A program made the position numbers and the translations under genes. From Diplosphaera chodatii (taxonomy: Eukaryota; Chlorophyta; Trebouxiophyceae; Prasiolales; Stichococcaceae), in assembly GCA_032358165.1 (NCBI GenBank), contig JAALGY010000052.1:992001-1056000 (forward strand): a stretch of DNA of 64,000 nucleotides. The letters are read 5' to 3'. Below, one piece after another: positions 46,901 to 59,290 of the stretch (position 1 is its first letter; each line of letters opens with the position of its first letter). Under the pieces are notes generated by a model, which saw only the letters and a list, made by a program, of their open reading frames with translations, searched no databases and was not told the origin of the DNA.

Positions 46901-49900
46901 CTCGTAGAAACACGGGAGGTACGGCTACGACCGGTTGACTGTGCGGCGTCATCGTGCTACTATGCAGGGCTGGGCACTCACTCGCCGTAGTCCAGGCCCT
47001 TCCACTTGACGAGAACCTCGTCACCTTGGTTGCGCACAGCCACGACACGCCCCACCTGTAGTGGCAGGGCACAGCACACCTATCGTACAGCCTCATGCCA
47101 CTCCCAGCACGCTTACACAGAGACCTCAGTCACATGTGTAGATCGGCCGACGGTGCATATTGCGTAGATGCCTGCGAGCGCACCTCAGACCAGGCAGCCT
47201 GGACCTCGGGCTCCACATGCAGCGCGCCGCGGTGCTTGTTGTGAAAGCCATTGACCCGCTCCTTCGACAGGCGCCGCACCGTAGTCGCGCCCACCTGAAC
47301 CAGACGCAACGGGCTGTATGAGCTCGCTGATGTCTCGACCTGCGCTGTGACGGCTGTCAAATCATGATGTCAACATGATGACTGACAAGGTGAATGAGCG
47401 AGAAAAGGGCTGCACCCAGCAGGCGTCACGGAAGGGCCGTCCGGCCCAGCGGATGTAGTACTCAAGCTCGCCGGCGCCGCTGCGGCCATGTCGGCACCCC
47501 AGGATGGACCTGATGCTGGTGAAACCCCGCGTGCACAGCGGGCAGCTCCGGTCCTCCTGAAGTGGGGAAACGAAATGCTGTCAGCAGCGCACGGGCAACA
47601 CGCCATTCCATGCGAAGCAGATACATACGCCGCTGCAACTCTAGCTGATGGTGCCGCAGCTGCTGCAAGATACGGCCAGCCCATCAGGTGAGTCAGGCAC
47701 CTGCGACAGGCAGGCTGCATGGCAGCGTGCGCCGCACTGGCCGCCGCAGTTGACCAGTCGCCCCATGCCAGCCGCACCCTTCAACGCTGGCATCGAGCAG
47801 ACCTGCACATGCAGGAGCGGCTTGCCGCTGGCTGAGACGCTTGTACAGCAGTTCCGGTCTTCATATCGACCGCCAAGCAGGGTATCAGTAGTCGACGGTG
47901 GTCTAGGAGGTGTTCGAACAGCTCTACCTTGCACAATATGCGGGAGGCGCAATCAGGGCAGTGCCAGGAGCCCGCTGGCACCTCCTCAAGTGGGGGCTTC
48001 ATGCATCTGTCACAGGGATAAGGACGCCTCAGCACCATATGCCTGCTGACCAGCCTGAAAGCATGCAAGCAATTGGCAATGCATGTGTAGTTGAACGCAA
48101 GTGGCTGTCATGGCAGTGATCGGGAAACGCACCGCATGTGCATGCCCTTGTTGCAGCCGTCACAAAGCAGCATGAGCCCCTCCTCGGTGTCAGGCCCATC
48201 CTCCTGCGTGCAAGCACGGTCCATGTCAAGCAAGATCATCGCTCCCCTGGTGATCGCCTCGTAGGATGTCAGCAGCAACAGCCTTTTGATCCGCCTATGG
48301 AGGCTGACTGCTTTACCGTTGAGCCGCAGCGCATGCACGCCTGGTCCTCCCACAGCATCTCCTTCTGCTTCTTTTGCTCCTGCTGTGCTGCTGCAGCAAT
48401 TGCAGCCGCCTGTGCTGCCTTCATCGCAACCTCCTCATCGAAGGTGATGGTCTGCAGGTCCACAGTTCAGCATTCGATATGAGCATTTCAGCAGACGGAT
48501 GAGGCGTGCAAGGTCGAGCTGTGCACAAGGCTCGTCCACAAGATGACATGCTTAGTATACCCTGATGCGCTTGCGCTGTGACTTGCGGCTGGGTGATGGC
48601 CGCTGCTGCTGCCTCACTGCATCATCGTCCGATTGATCACCGCTGTCTGAGTCTGCATCTGACTCGCTGCCCCAGGTCTCAGCTGCTGTAGAGCGGCCCC
48701 TTGCCTTGGCTGCCCTCGGCGCTGCTCGCCGCGTCGGCCGAGATGGCCTCGAAGCATCTACATCCACCTGCAGTTGTGTCGTTGAACCGTGTCGTTCTGG
48801 CTGAGTGTCTCATGCTGATACCACCAAAGTTCCAAGACGAGGTCGGCACCTCTGCTGAGTTGATCATAGCTCAGTAGCAGACTGCGCTGCCATGCAGTTT
48901 GCATGCCGATGCCTAGGGTGCACCTCGTCATCGAGGTCGTCGTCGTCATCATCATCCTCGATGCCATGCACATCGGCATCAGACATGCCGCTGGCATCAG
49001 ACATATCCTCCACACCGCCATTTGCATCCCCGTCCCCATCCAGCTCCAGCGGCGGCTCTGCATAGCTGACCTTCCTCTTTGCAGCCTGGCGCTGCGGCCG
49101 CTCCCGCCTGCAAAGCATAGGATCTGGCAATCAACAGGCGCTGCACATCTGCTTGCTGCCTCGCAGGGCAAGCCTGTGTAATTCTGAGGCTCATTCTATG
49201 TGCAGAAGGTTGTGTTCCTATCTTCACCCTGAGAACTACCGAGCATTGCTCGCAACAGCAAGCTCACTGCAGCAATTTGACTGTGCTAGGATCATACCCG
49301 GATGCGATGGCATTGACAGATACGCTCCTCAAGGGCTTGCGCTGAGACGGGTCTGGCCCCTGCAGTGGCCTCCTCGTCACACGTGCAGGCTGCAGCGCTG
49401 CACCTGCCATCCTTTTGCCGGCCTTTCTCCGTGTACCGGTCTGCAAGCTGCCCGTCTTGACGACTCCTCTGTCGCGCAGGCAGTCAATGCATGTCGCTCG
49501 CTTGTCGCCTGCAAGCCATGCAACATCTGTCGGTCATCTACGCGGTGTGTGCGCATCTGATGATCAGAACAACATACACACTGCTTGACGCTGTGTACAA
49601 GGGGAAGGAGTAAGGTGCACCCTGATCATAGTCGCAACCGCTGGTGTCCAGGCAGGGCCTGTGAAACCGTCTTTTGCATAGGCCGGCGCAGACAATGGTG
49701 GCGCCTGGCTCTTGGCAGTGGCCGCAGTGCTGCATTTTGGCGTGCTTCAGCACATCTCGGACGGAGACCTTGCGCACCTCTGCGTACCACCAGTAGGGCG
49801 TCATGACGTTGTCACACAGGTGCGAAGTGCGTGTGCCCAAGTATCCACTAAACAACTATGCCTCATGGCTCAGGCTTTGACGCACCGTCCAGCCTGCGCA

Positions 49901-50219
49901 GCTCCCTGTCGTCGCCCAGTGCCCGGATCTGACTGTCTCCTGCCCAGCTTGTACATGACCGGTGCAATGAGTGCTCCTCGAATTCGATGCAGCCGTAGTC
50001 TGTCGCTGCATGAGCATTTGTCACCTTTCCAGCATCCCTGCATCCGTAAAATTACCAGGTTCATGCATGTTGAGCGATCACACCCATCAGTTGCGCATGT
50101 TCCTGCTTGAACGTCATCACACATGGCCACCTTGCGCGGTCGAACGTGGGCTGGCCACATAATGTGCACTCAAGTCCGCTAAGCTCGAGGCACGTAGCTG
50201 CATCCCATGCAGCCTGCAT
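40921..50219 (-). CDS. CHD-type (PICKLE/Mi-2-like) chromatin remodeler with several PHD fingers
   Basis: SNF2 ATPase that moves nucleosomes. From the right: an extended-PHD-like unit (CTLCGQP; CIEFEEHSLHRSC; MQHCGHCQEPGATIVC; CKRRFHRPC; CIDC) over 49450-50219; acidic/basic linkers (48560-49120); a PHD finger (LMLLCDGCNKGMHMRC, PPLEEVPAGSWHCPDC; about 47950-48230); another Cys/His unit (NCGGQCGARCHAACL); two chromodomains (GELEYYIRWAGRPFRDACWV near 47440; VLVKWKGLDYGECTWEA near 47000). ATPase motifs: GDEMGLGKTIQ (about 46480-46510), IIDEGHRLK (about 45610-45635), MTGTPLQN, VLIFSQLKGVL (about 44190), STRAGGLGIN (about 43555), GRAHRLGQ (about 43255). DEGH rather than DEAH is as in plant PICKLE. 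ISDADLARLLDRS follows. The last exon ends AAAEFEAWG with TAG 40921-40923. Start ATG 50219 (or 50246) is tentative. Confidence 0.92.
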
Positions 50220-51236
50220 CGTGGCCGACGGGGCCTGATCAAGCACTGGTGTGCATGGTGCTGTTTGCCATTGGACGCCCCTAGGCCTTGCCTTGTGTCG
50301 ACTCCAGTGGCTTCAGGCAGCAAATCGAGCAGGTGCAGCAGGCTTGCGCACGCTGAACATGTGCTGATGTCTGCAGTGGGCGATGGCGCGATTTGAACCT
50401 TCGAAAGCGGCAGATGCTGTCTGACCAATGCAACCCCCTCTGACCGTCGGGCGGGGCGCTAGACCCTGGATACGAATTCGAAATGGAGCTGACTAATGCG
50501 ACAGCTGCGACGCTTCCAGACCCATAACTGGGCGTGCACGCGGGGTCGAGCCGGGTGTACTTGACAACCCCCATTTTCCCGGGGAATCCATACTTCCCCG
50601 CTCCGGGTTCGGAGGTCCAGGGACTTGGGCAGGACGCTGCCTAAACCCTGTGGCCTCCGGGCTGTAGCTGCTGTGTGCTGGTTCGAATTCGGATTTAGAC
50701 CCTAACTGAACGAGGAAGGCCGCACAATGCAGATCACGTTCCAAGGATGGCTCAACAGATGCAACTCCAGGGTGGCTAAAAGGAAGGGGCTGCCTATAAT
50801 AAGCCACACGGTACTCGCATTCCAACCGCGCCTAAGTGCAGTTGTGCATGGTGAGTATTTGCAGCCTCATCAGATGCTTCCCACCCACTCCTACAGGATC
50901 CACGCACATTGTGTGATCCTCACAGCTCTTGACCTGCTGGCGCGCACAACCTTGGGTACATTTTGGCTGTACTAATACATGAAGCGCCGAGCTTGCACAT
51001 GCAAGCGCATCTGTGCTGCCCTATCCTGATCCCACCGGACATCATCCTGTATGTACTACGGCATGCTACCCAACACCCCCACACAGAGTAAACACTGATG
51101 TATGACATCTATAACCGAGCGTGTGCCAACCTTAAGGAGGCTCGGATGAGGAGAAATGAGTGGCAATGGCACAGCCATTGATTGCATATCTATATATCTC
51201 AGCGGCATGCATCTTGGCTAATCTGCAGCAGAACCT
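50220..51236. other. Intergenic region, CHD 5' side and phosphatase 3' side
   Basis: About 1 kb between tandem minus-strand genes; it should hold the CHD promoter. The stretch 50380-50720 is odd. It has a B-box-like GGTTCAAATC on the minus strand near 50390, a GGTTCGAATTC on the plus strand near 50681, and GAATTCGAA near 50474, without a foldable tRNA. An open minus frame (50493-50825) has no recognisable domain. TATATATCTC lies near 51191, inside the probable phosphatase 3' UTR. Confidence 0.4.
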
Positions 51237-52730
51237 TCAGAGTGAGAGTTTTGGTGCCGTCCTGGTGATGGTGCCATCGTCCAGCGCCCGCTGAAACTCC
51301 CGAACAAAGTCCGCCTGTTCATCCGTCTCAGGGCTGATGCCTAGTTACACGAACATAATCAGACGTCAAGCCTTTGCGGAGCCAGATGCGTGCATGCATG
51401 CTGCTGCTGTGGCCCTCGTGACCCATGTACAGCGCTCACATGTTGGTTGGCTGTAAGCATGCTTACGGCTTGAACCCTACCTGAGCCCCCACGGGTGTCG
51501 TATGCGCGCTGCACCCGCTGAAGCGCATCCTCAGCCGATATTCGGAAGCTGTACACCAGGAGGCATGCCCCAATCGTGCCAGCACGACCCACACCGCCAC
51601 GGCTGCAACCAATCAGGGACAGGATGATTGAGGATGCATTGCAATCGAACTTGAGTGTGAGGAACTCAGCACTAACCACAAGGCGCACCAGTGTAGGTAC
51701 ACCTTCTGGCCCTTGCGTATGCGCTCCTCAAGCTCGGCCACGACCGGCACAACGCTGCATACATTACACATGCATCAGTGCTTTGGTTCACAGACGCAAG
51801 ATACTTAAAGCAACCTTGGCAGTAGCATGCGACCTGCAAAGGTCTGTAGTAGCGCAGCCTGCATGCTGCCCATAGCAGTCACATATGCAGAAGGCGTTAA
51901 GTGGAATGCCGCACTCGTGCACACTGGTGGGTCGCCCCATGTCCTGAATGCCGAAGCGTCTGAACAGCAGCTGCGGCGGCTGTGGCCTTTTGGCTGCGAG
52001 CTGCAGCGCCAGCGGCCTGTATGGCCTTTGGTCTGCCCATAGCGTTGTGTCATCTGGCAGGGTCTCCTGATCTGGCACCTCCAGCTGCACGCATGTATGC
52101 AATGCTTCGACCACAGGATTGGCTTCAAGGTCGGGCTGTGATGCTTAACACTGCAGCTGCAAGCAAGCGGTGGATGGCTCACAGCCCAGCTGACCTGCAG
52201 CGCATAGAAGACGGTGATGCCCTGGTCCAAAATGGCATTCAAGCGCTCAGCGGGCGTCGCGTAGAAGCCGAAGTTTGGGTTCGTCTGCAAGATTGAGTCC
52301 GCGCTTCATCAGCCATAAACCATGTGGGGACACAACGGTGCGCATGCGGCGACAGACACACGGCTGGAGTCGCACGCCCAACAGTGCTACGATCATCTCA
52401 AAGACCTTACCCCGAGCATCAGGGAGTTTGGTAGCAACCAGTTGCAGAAAGCTCGCACTCGGTGCAGTGAGACGAAGGACTCAGCTGCAGGACCAGCAGC
52501 AGCTTCAGCCATGCACGCTACCATGCAACAAGCATTCTATCACGATGACTGCATGATTGTTGTCAGCAAGTTCAGTTGTGCTTCACTTCCTGCTGCAGCT
52601 TACCATCGATATCACATAGGGGTGCCATTTCACTCGTGATGCTGTCGGAGGACGAACCCTCCATCTGCGGTGGGGCCGCTCTCGGCGGGGAGCCGATCAC
52701 CAGATCCATCTGGGATGCAACAGCAGTCAT
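51237..52730 (-). CDS. Small tyrosine/dual-specificity protein phosphatase
   Basis: Cys-dependent phosphatase of the PTP/DSP fold. Start ATG 52730 (MTAVASQMDLVIGSPPRAAP). A later exon gives FGFYATPAERLNAILDQGIT (about 52210-52275), matching the family's start-of-domain helix. The exon near 51900-52060 carries FRRFGIQDMGRPTS, with the general-acid Asp region. VVPVVAELEERIRKGQKVY (about 51700-51755) ends in LHC, and the next exon supplies RGGVGRAGT, together the active-site H-C-x5-R loop. FRISAEDALQRVQRAYDTRG follows. The last exon (about 51237-51340) reads ISPETDEQADFVREFQRAL and ends APKLSL with TGA 51237-51239. The HCRGGVGRAGT loop is typical of compact phosphatases found in plants and bacteria; the substrate is unknown. 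No targeting peptide or membrane segment is evident. Confidence 0.88.
51603..51688 (-). other. Intron splitting the catalytic cysteine codon of the phosphatase
   Basis: The upstream exon ends CAC-TG before GTGCGC; the downstream exon starts C-CGT-GGC after TTGCAG. The 86-base intron thus falls inside the TGC codon of the active-site Cys in HC-RGGVGRAG. Confidence 0.8.
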
Positions 52731-53333
52731 CGCTGCTTCAGCGGTCGTTGAATCAGCTGTGAACCAGCAAGGGTCTTTCTGTCAAGGCCTCTCTTGAGCA
52801 GCCGAATCAGCAATGAGCAGGAAAGCACATACGCAGGTTTGGCTGATGCCCTGGGCTTGAGAAGCAACCTACAGACTGCTTGGAGCAAAGGAAAGAGGAC
52901 AGCGCATCCGATGTGTTCCAGCTTCTGCAGTGTTTGCTGGTGCATCTGGGACGAAACAATGCCCTTTCACCTGTGGAAAGGGCTCCCCAGACGTCCTTTT
53001 CGCCAATCGCGACCATATGAATTTTGAAACGAATCTGGAACACAGTTGCTGAGGTGCAGTTGCAGACGCCGGAGCATGAAGCACTCAGCCACCTGATGTT
53101 GTTCAGGCAATCCATCATTCAATCGACGACAAACAGTCGCTGCTGAAAGCGTCAGTCTTGATAGTCTTGGTCTGCCAGGTTTTGGGCAGCGCCGCGCCAA
53201 CAAGCCCTTGCGGTTCTTTGCGGTGCAACGTGAAACACCCGGTACCTCTGATACCATATTGAGATTGCGAGAATTTGGAAGGTGGTTGCTTGGATTGATT
53301 GAGGAATCAATCTTCCTGGGCCAGTGGAGCAGC
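52731..53333. promoter_or_regulatory. Divergent promoter region, phosphatase and CTF4/AND-1
   Basis: About 600 bases between head-to-head starts. One open frame leads into the CTF4 ATG from 53208, but its residues upstream of MADAALK show no conservation that I recognise. No other feature is seen. Confidence 0.4.
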
Positions 53334-56300
53334 ATGGCAGATGCCGCACTCAAGTTTGAAGCCGGCCACGGTCAAGGCGCCGGCGGCATTGCGTTTGCAA
53401 AGCACGGTGATGGAGTCTGCCTGGTGACATGCGGTTTCGATGGCCTGGTGGCGGTCCGAGATCCCCTGACTGCAGCAGTGCAGAAGTCGCATGCGGCGGG
53501 CGGTCCCGACAGCTCATCGCCCCTCATGTGCCTGGCAGCCAGCCCATCAGGCGGCCAGGTCGCCACCGGTGGTAAGGACCAGATCGTAAAGGTGCGTGTG
53601 TGGGCAATCTGTATGCTCTACTGGTCATGCACAGCTTCTGCATCGTTGTGGTTGGCCATGTGTCGCATGACCTATGCAGATGAATGGTACATGGGTTCCG
53701 GATGCATTACCGCAGGCACACAAGGTGCCGGACAGCGAGTTCGATACCAACCTGACACGCTTCGACGTGCCCGTGAGCGCCCTGGCGTATGGGCCAGACG
53801 GCAAGATGCTGGTGGCTGCCTGCGAGGACGGCACCCTGAAGCTCGTGCAGGTCGCCGGCCAGCGGGTGCGCTGCAGCCCTGCAGCTGGGCGCTGCAGCTT
53901 GAGCATGTTGAAACGGCACTGCATATGTGTGTGACTTCTCTTTATGTGATCTGCGTGTGAGGTAATGATGTGCAATACTTGGTCAGGTCATCAGGACGAT
54001 GGCAGCGGACCACGGTGTCGTCAGTGTGGCGTATGACCCGGACAATGGCAAATACCTGGCAGTGGCACTGTCCACTGGTGCAGTGCAGGTGATGCAGAGG
54101 GCTGTCAAAGAAATGCCTGCTGCATCCTCAAAAGCATGACCTGCAGACCAGCCTGGTGCCTTCGTCAGCATTGAGGAATGCGTCAAGTGCTGAGAATCTT
54201 TGCCTCTGCCCAGGTCTGGGATCTGACCGGCGACAGCCGCAGCAGACCCATGAATGCAAAGAGCCGTGTCCCAAAGGTGAGTAAATAGAACTGTGCAGCA
54301 CCTGGTTGAATTATATAGCTTCTTGGCCGCATGCTGCAGAGCAATGAATGTCTGCCTGTCCTCGACACTCTGCAGGCGGATGCCACTGCACGCCGGCGAC
54401 CACAAATCGCATGGCACCCAGACGGAAGCCTGCTGGCGGTCCCAGGGGCATACGGCGAGGTGACCGCCACAACATACCATTTGCGACACATATCAGCGAG
54501 ATGTTCTCCAGCAGATCGGTGGTCGAAATGAACATGTTACTGTCACGGTGTAGGTGGATCTGCTGGAGCGGTTGAACTGGGAGCCGCGCTGCTCGCTTTC
54601 TGGGCAGCATGACGGCGCCGTCAACCTGGCTGCCTTCTCGCCAAACGGTGAGCAAAACCAAGCAGCATAGCACACCCTGCAGCATCCTTGCTGAGTAGTC
54701 GCGAAGATAGCCATCTTGCAGCAGTGGCACGTCTTGTGTACCGTCGCACCAAAACCGAAACCAAGACCACTGAGTGTTGAGGGTCACACGATGTGTCTCC
54801 CTGTCTGCAGGGCTGTACATTGTGACGGCTGGTTCAGATGGGAAGGTGGTGGTGTGGGCGGACGAGGGCAAGGCTTGCATCGCCACACGCAAGTGCGCAG
54901 CCCCAGTCTTGGATGCCGTATGGCACCCATCCGGCAATGCGCTGGCGCTGCAGGTAACTGCTTGCTCAAGCTTGTAGCCATGTTTGCAAGTGAACTGACC
55001 GCAACATCCCAGCACAGATTGTCCTAGTCCGACATATTCTGAAGCCACTGTCCATGGCATCACACCCAGAACGAGGCTGGTGAGCTGGCTGTCTGGGCAA
55101 GCCCTGTGCCGGAGGAGCGCATTGGGCCTGCCGTGGATCCCGAAACAGTGGCAGCAGCCGAGGCTGCAGCTGCCAAGTCGGGTGGGCGTCACGACGCTTG
55201 CTACCATGTCACCGAGTCTGCATGTGGAGCCAGAACACAGCCAGGGGTCACGCTCATTCTGTAGCATGGACCAGTGTTGCTGGTGACGTGTGACCAGGCG
55301 CCAGCCCAGCTGCCAGCGGGGCGGAGGACGGCGCCGACTCGGGCGACAACATGGACAGCTTCATTGTGCGGGAGGAGCCACAGGCCGCGCCGCGTGAGCC
55401 GCAGGTATGCCGGAGGTCTCGGTCTGTTTCAGAGCGGGAGCCTGTTTTGAATCACCCTGCTCCCTGTTGTATCGCAAGCGTCTAGGAAGTGATGTGAGGA
55501 CGTGCTTGCAACACTTCTACTTGCCGGAGTACCAGGGTGTGCGTCGTCTGCAGATCATCACACGGGAGGTGGCGCCAAGGCATCGCATCCAACAGCCCAT
55601 CCAGCCGGGGTCAACACCCCGCGGTGAGGCCAGGACAACTCGCGATGCGGCTGACGCCTTGCATGGCACAGCACTGCTGGCATGCGTAGCTTTTCTAGAC
55701 ATCATGGCTTCTGAGTCTACCAGATTGTCTTCACAAATCAAACGTCCGCAGCATCTTCAGCAAGTCACAACGCTGGCTGTGTCATGCAGCGGAGGGTGCA
55801 CGGCGGCACTTCATGGCGTACACTGCGGAGGGCTGCATCACCAGCAGGGGGGAGAACGAGGACCACCGCATTATCGAGGTGGCATTCCACAACCTGCACG
55901 CGCGCAAGCGGGTGCCACACCTCAGCGATTTCTTCGACTTCACGCTCGCTGCACTTGGCGATCGGGTGCGGTGCCATGTTTTAAGACACACGACAAGCCT
56001 GAAGTTGACCAGCTATGCTACGTCAGAGAAGGGGCAACATCACGGCATATGGCATGGGGTCGAGCTCGAGGCAGGTCTCAAGTGTTGGGGATGGTCCCTG
56101 CAGAGCTTGCAATCGCTGTATGAATCACCATATGAGATATCATGTACGTTCAGTGGCTGTGGTGAAACGTACAATGTGGTGGATGCAGACTATATCATGC
56201 AATGAACCCAGCTTAAAACCCTAGAGCAGTCAGCTTGCACTGGCGCACTGCAGGGGGTGCTGTATGGCAGCGCTGCCAGCCCCGGGTCGCCGGCCTCGGT

Positions 56301-59081
56301 GCTGTGGCGCCCCTTCGACGACCCGCAGACGCAGCAGTGGAGCCTGAGCCTGCCGGAGGGCGAGGACGTGGCTGCGGTGGCCGCGGGCCGCCAGTTCTGT
56401 GCCGCTGCGACGTCCACTCGCATGCTGCGGATATTTGCAGAGTCAGGTGGGACTTACGAGACCGTAAAGTGAGAAAGCGTTCTTGAGCGGAATCATCCGT
56501 GTCCTTCTATTGCTGCAGTCATGCTTGCATGCACCAAGATTTCACTGCATCAGTTGCTGCCAAGATTGCCGAGCTCTCTGCCAGTGGTGCCAGCATCAGG
56601 TCTCGGACCATCATATACGGGTATGCTGGTACCATGCTGTCTCACCCACACATGGTGCTTAGTGAGCTGACACTCAAATAACGAGGCAAATTGCTGTTTA
56701 TGTGCAGGGCTTCAGACGGGGGTGCTCACGCTGGAGGGTCCACCAGTAGCGCTGGTGGCGCATGGCATGCTGCTGGCCGCGGTGTGGCACTCTGGCGCAC
56801 CATCCGTCCACCGTGATCAGGTAAGCGAGACTTCTACCCGTCAAGACATGTTATCAGCCCCGGCTAGGTTAGGCTGCTTGACCTGGGAATAGAGCGATAG
56901 ATATCCTGATCAAGTGAAGAGCAGTGGCATGCAAGTCCATGTGGGGGCCATAGAGCACGCTCTGTCAACCTTGCAGGAGCTGCGCTACGCTGTGTGGGAC
57001 ACAGCGACACGGTCGCAGGCGTGCAGCGGCATGTTGCCGCTGTCACCCAGCGCGGTGCTCACCTGGCTGGCCTTCAGCGAGCAGGGCACCCTGTGTGCCA
57101 TGGACTCTGAGGGGTGCGCTCATGATGCATCTGACGCCCTGGCGAGATGGCTTGACGGCCATCGATGGCCCATGCTGGCACCATCTGCTGCATAGTTATG
57201 TCATTGCGAAAGCTGCAGCTAGCGAAGCCGCACTGCACGGTTGATTGATGCATGCCAGGTGATGCTGCTGATATACGCTGCAGGATGCTGCGAGCACGGT
57301 CCTCTGAATGGGGCGGCGCCTGGCTGCCCATCTTCTCGGAGGCCGCTGTGCGCAAGGGCTCAGAGGTGTACTGGCCAATCGCCGTCAGCGAGACGTCGCG
57401 CCAGCTCACCTGCATCGTGTGCCCTGGCGGCGAACAGCCCTGGCCGCAGGTGTGAACATTGGCCGAAGCGCGAGTGGCTGCATTGACGCAGCTTCCTTCG
57501 CTTGTGTGCGCATGTGCCGGCATGACAACAGGCATTGGGCTCACTTGTTGTCATGCGGTAAGCACGCCAAGACTCATCACTGACCCTACGCTGTGCACTG
57601 CTGCAGCCACACCCACGTCCGGTCATGAGCACAATGGACCTGAGCGTCCAGATCCTCCGGGCGGACCCAGCGACCGAAGCCATCGAGGCGGACCTCATCT
57701 GGTGACTCACCCCTAGACCTCCTGGTCGGATGACACTATGGCAACACCACCAGTGAAGACTGCCTGCACACACTAGTGCATATTGATGGGCAGCGTTCTT
57801 GCAATTCCACTCATGCTGTGCCTAACCTGCGTGCAGGTCTAGCATGCAGCTGAAGCGGCAGCAGAACGAGATCGACATGGCCGACCCAACTGAAGTTGAA
57901 GGCCTGCAGGCATGTAGTGGCTGGTTGGCCCACCTCATAGCGATTTCATTCCGCTAAGCTTCGTGTTGACTCACGATTTGGTTTACCTGTCGGGCCTACT
58001 CTCACTGCATTCCTGACTTGCGCCTCATTGCAGGCGGGCGTGGAGCTGCGGCAGCAGGAAGTCGACAAGGCCGCCGTGCGGCTGTGCAATGAAGCCATCA
58101 AGGCCCACAAGTGCGACGCTGCGCTTCGCTGCTGACTTCGAAGCACGACACTGTGTGTGCCAGAGTCTCTGTCTGTCCTGAGCATAGCTGCTGTGTAGAC
58201 TTCCTTCAGGTTCGGTGTCTGCGCACTGCACAGGCCGCACCGGGCACTGGAGCTGGCGCATGGCATGCAGCTCACCCACTTCGTGAGCATGGTCCTCAAG
58301 CTGGCCAGTCATGCGGTGGGTCGTTCTCTCCTGACCCCCACTGTAGCGCAGCAAGTAGAGGCAGTCCCTCGACTTGGTGCCTCACCTATCCGCCTGGACC
58401 GCCTGGTGGATATTGGCGAATGTTCTGACGCTCGGCGGCTGCAGGGCGACCGGCGGCTGGAGGAGCAGCTGGCGACGCTGCTGGAGGCGCGTATGGAGAT
58501 GGACGCCGAGTGGGCGGCCGCCCAGGCGCAGGCTACGGGCCCGCAGCAGGTGGGTTCAGATAGATGTGCAATACAACCAGATGTTATATGCGAAACTTGT
58601 ACTGCATGCTGTTGCAGGAGTCAGCTGCCCAGCAGCCGCACTTCGTTATGCTTCTCATGTATCAGCCGCCTCACTGACGCCGCCGCTGTCTGCACACCAC
58701 CCATGTGACACCTCGGGTTGGCTGCAGATGCAGCACGCACCAACGCCCTCTCCGCAGCAGCCCAACAGCCGCAGCCCGACGGCGCCGCCCTCGCCAGAGC
58801 CGGCCACAGCAGTGCCCAGCCCGCGGAAACAGTGCGTCCTTTGCTTGCAGTTTCGTTGCAACATGAGAATGCATGCTGTTCATGTTACTCTGCTGACCCA
58901 GAGGGACTTGCGATGAACACAGGGACATGCTGTTACATGGCAGACTCGACCGTTGATGTGAATGCGCAGGCGCGTCATGGCGCATGAGCCGCACAGCTCG
59001 GCAGCGGAGGCGCCTGCGGTGTTCAAACGCAAGGGAGCAGCTAGCAGCAACCCCTTTGCACGCAAGAAAAACAAGGCCTGA
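53334..59081 (+). CDS. WDHD1: Replisome hub protein CTF4/AND-1 (WDHD1)
   Basis: Trimeric adaptor that links the CMG helicase to DNA polymerase alpha and cohesion factors at the fork. ATG 53334 opens the N-terminal WD40 propeller: GDGVCLVTCGFDGLVAVRD; LAASPSGGQVATGGKDQIV; VSALAYGPDGKMLVAACEDG; VVSVAYDPDNGKYLAVALS joined to VWDLTG; PQIAWHPDGSLLAVPG; VNLAAFSPNGLYIVTAGSDG; VLDAVWHPSGNALALQ (53340-54960). An acidic linker (GADSGDNMDSFIVREE) leads to the SepB-type middle domain: RIIEVAFHNLHARKRVPHLS; SVLWRPFDDPQTQQWSLSLP; GRQFCAAATSTRMLRIF; LTLEGPPVALVAHGMLLAAVW; GGAWLPIFSE (55800-57470). C-terminal helices (QQEVDKAAVRLCNEAIKAHK; LEEQLATLLEARMEMDAEW) and a basic tail, FKRKGAASSNPFARKKN, end at TGA 59079-59081. 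The tail resembles the WDHD1 C-terminus. It is full length, about twenty exons. Confidence 0.93.
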
Positions 59082-59290
59082 CATGTCTCTCAGACTGATC
59101 GGGGTTCGGTGTATGACCCTAGCCCTTGCTTTGTTTAGCTTACTTCATACCGAAGCTGGTCTATGACACGCAACCCATTCGTGGTTTGGCACCTTGTGTG
59201 CATGTCTACAATTGGCAGGTAACAGCAGGCAACCGAAGTGCAGACCGATGCTGATGTCTATCGCTGATGTCGCAGCATTCCGAAGCTAGC
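59082..59290. other. Convergent 3' intergenic region
   Basis: About 210 bases between the stops of CTF4/AND-1 and the DUF1499 gene. Nothing notable. Confidence 0.4.

Noticed and set aside
49153..49560. Plus-strand frame of 135 codons
   Set aside because: It lies opposite exons and introns of the CHD gene and has no recognisable domain.
50340..50460. tRNA gene on the minus strand suggested by GGTTCAAATC and a TTGGTCAGA-like D-arm
   Set aside because: The acceptor, anticodon and T stems do not pair, and the spacing between D-arm and T-arm is too short for an anticodon arm.
53208..53333. Upstream extension of the CTF4/AND-1 frame
   Set aside because: The extra residues resemble no part of the family, while MADAALKFEAGHG is a natural start just before the first WD repeat.
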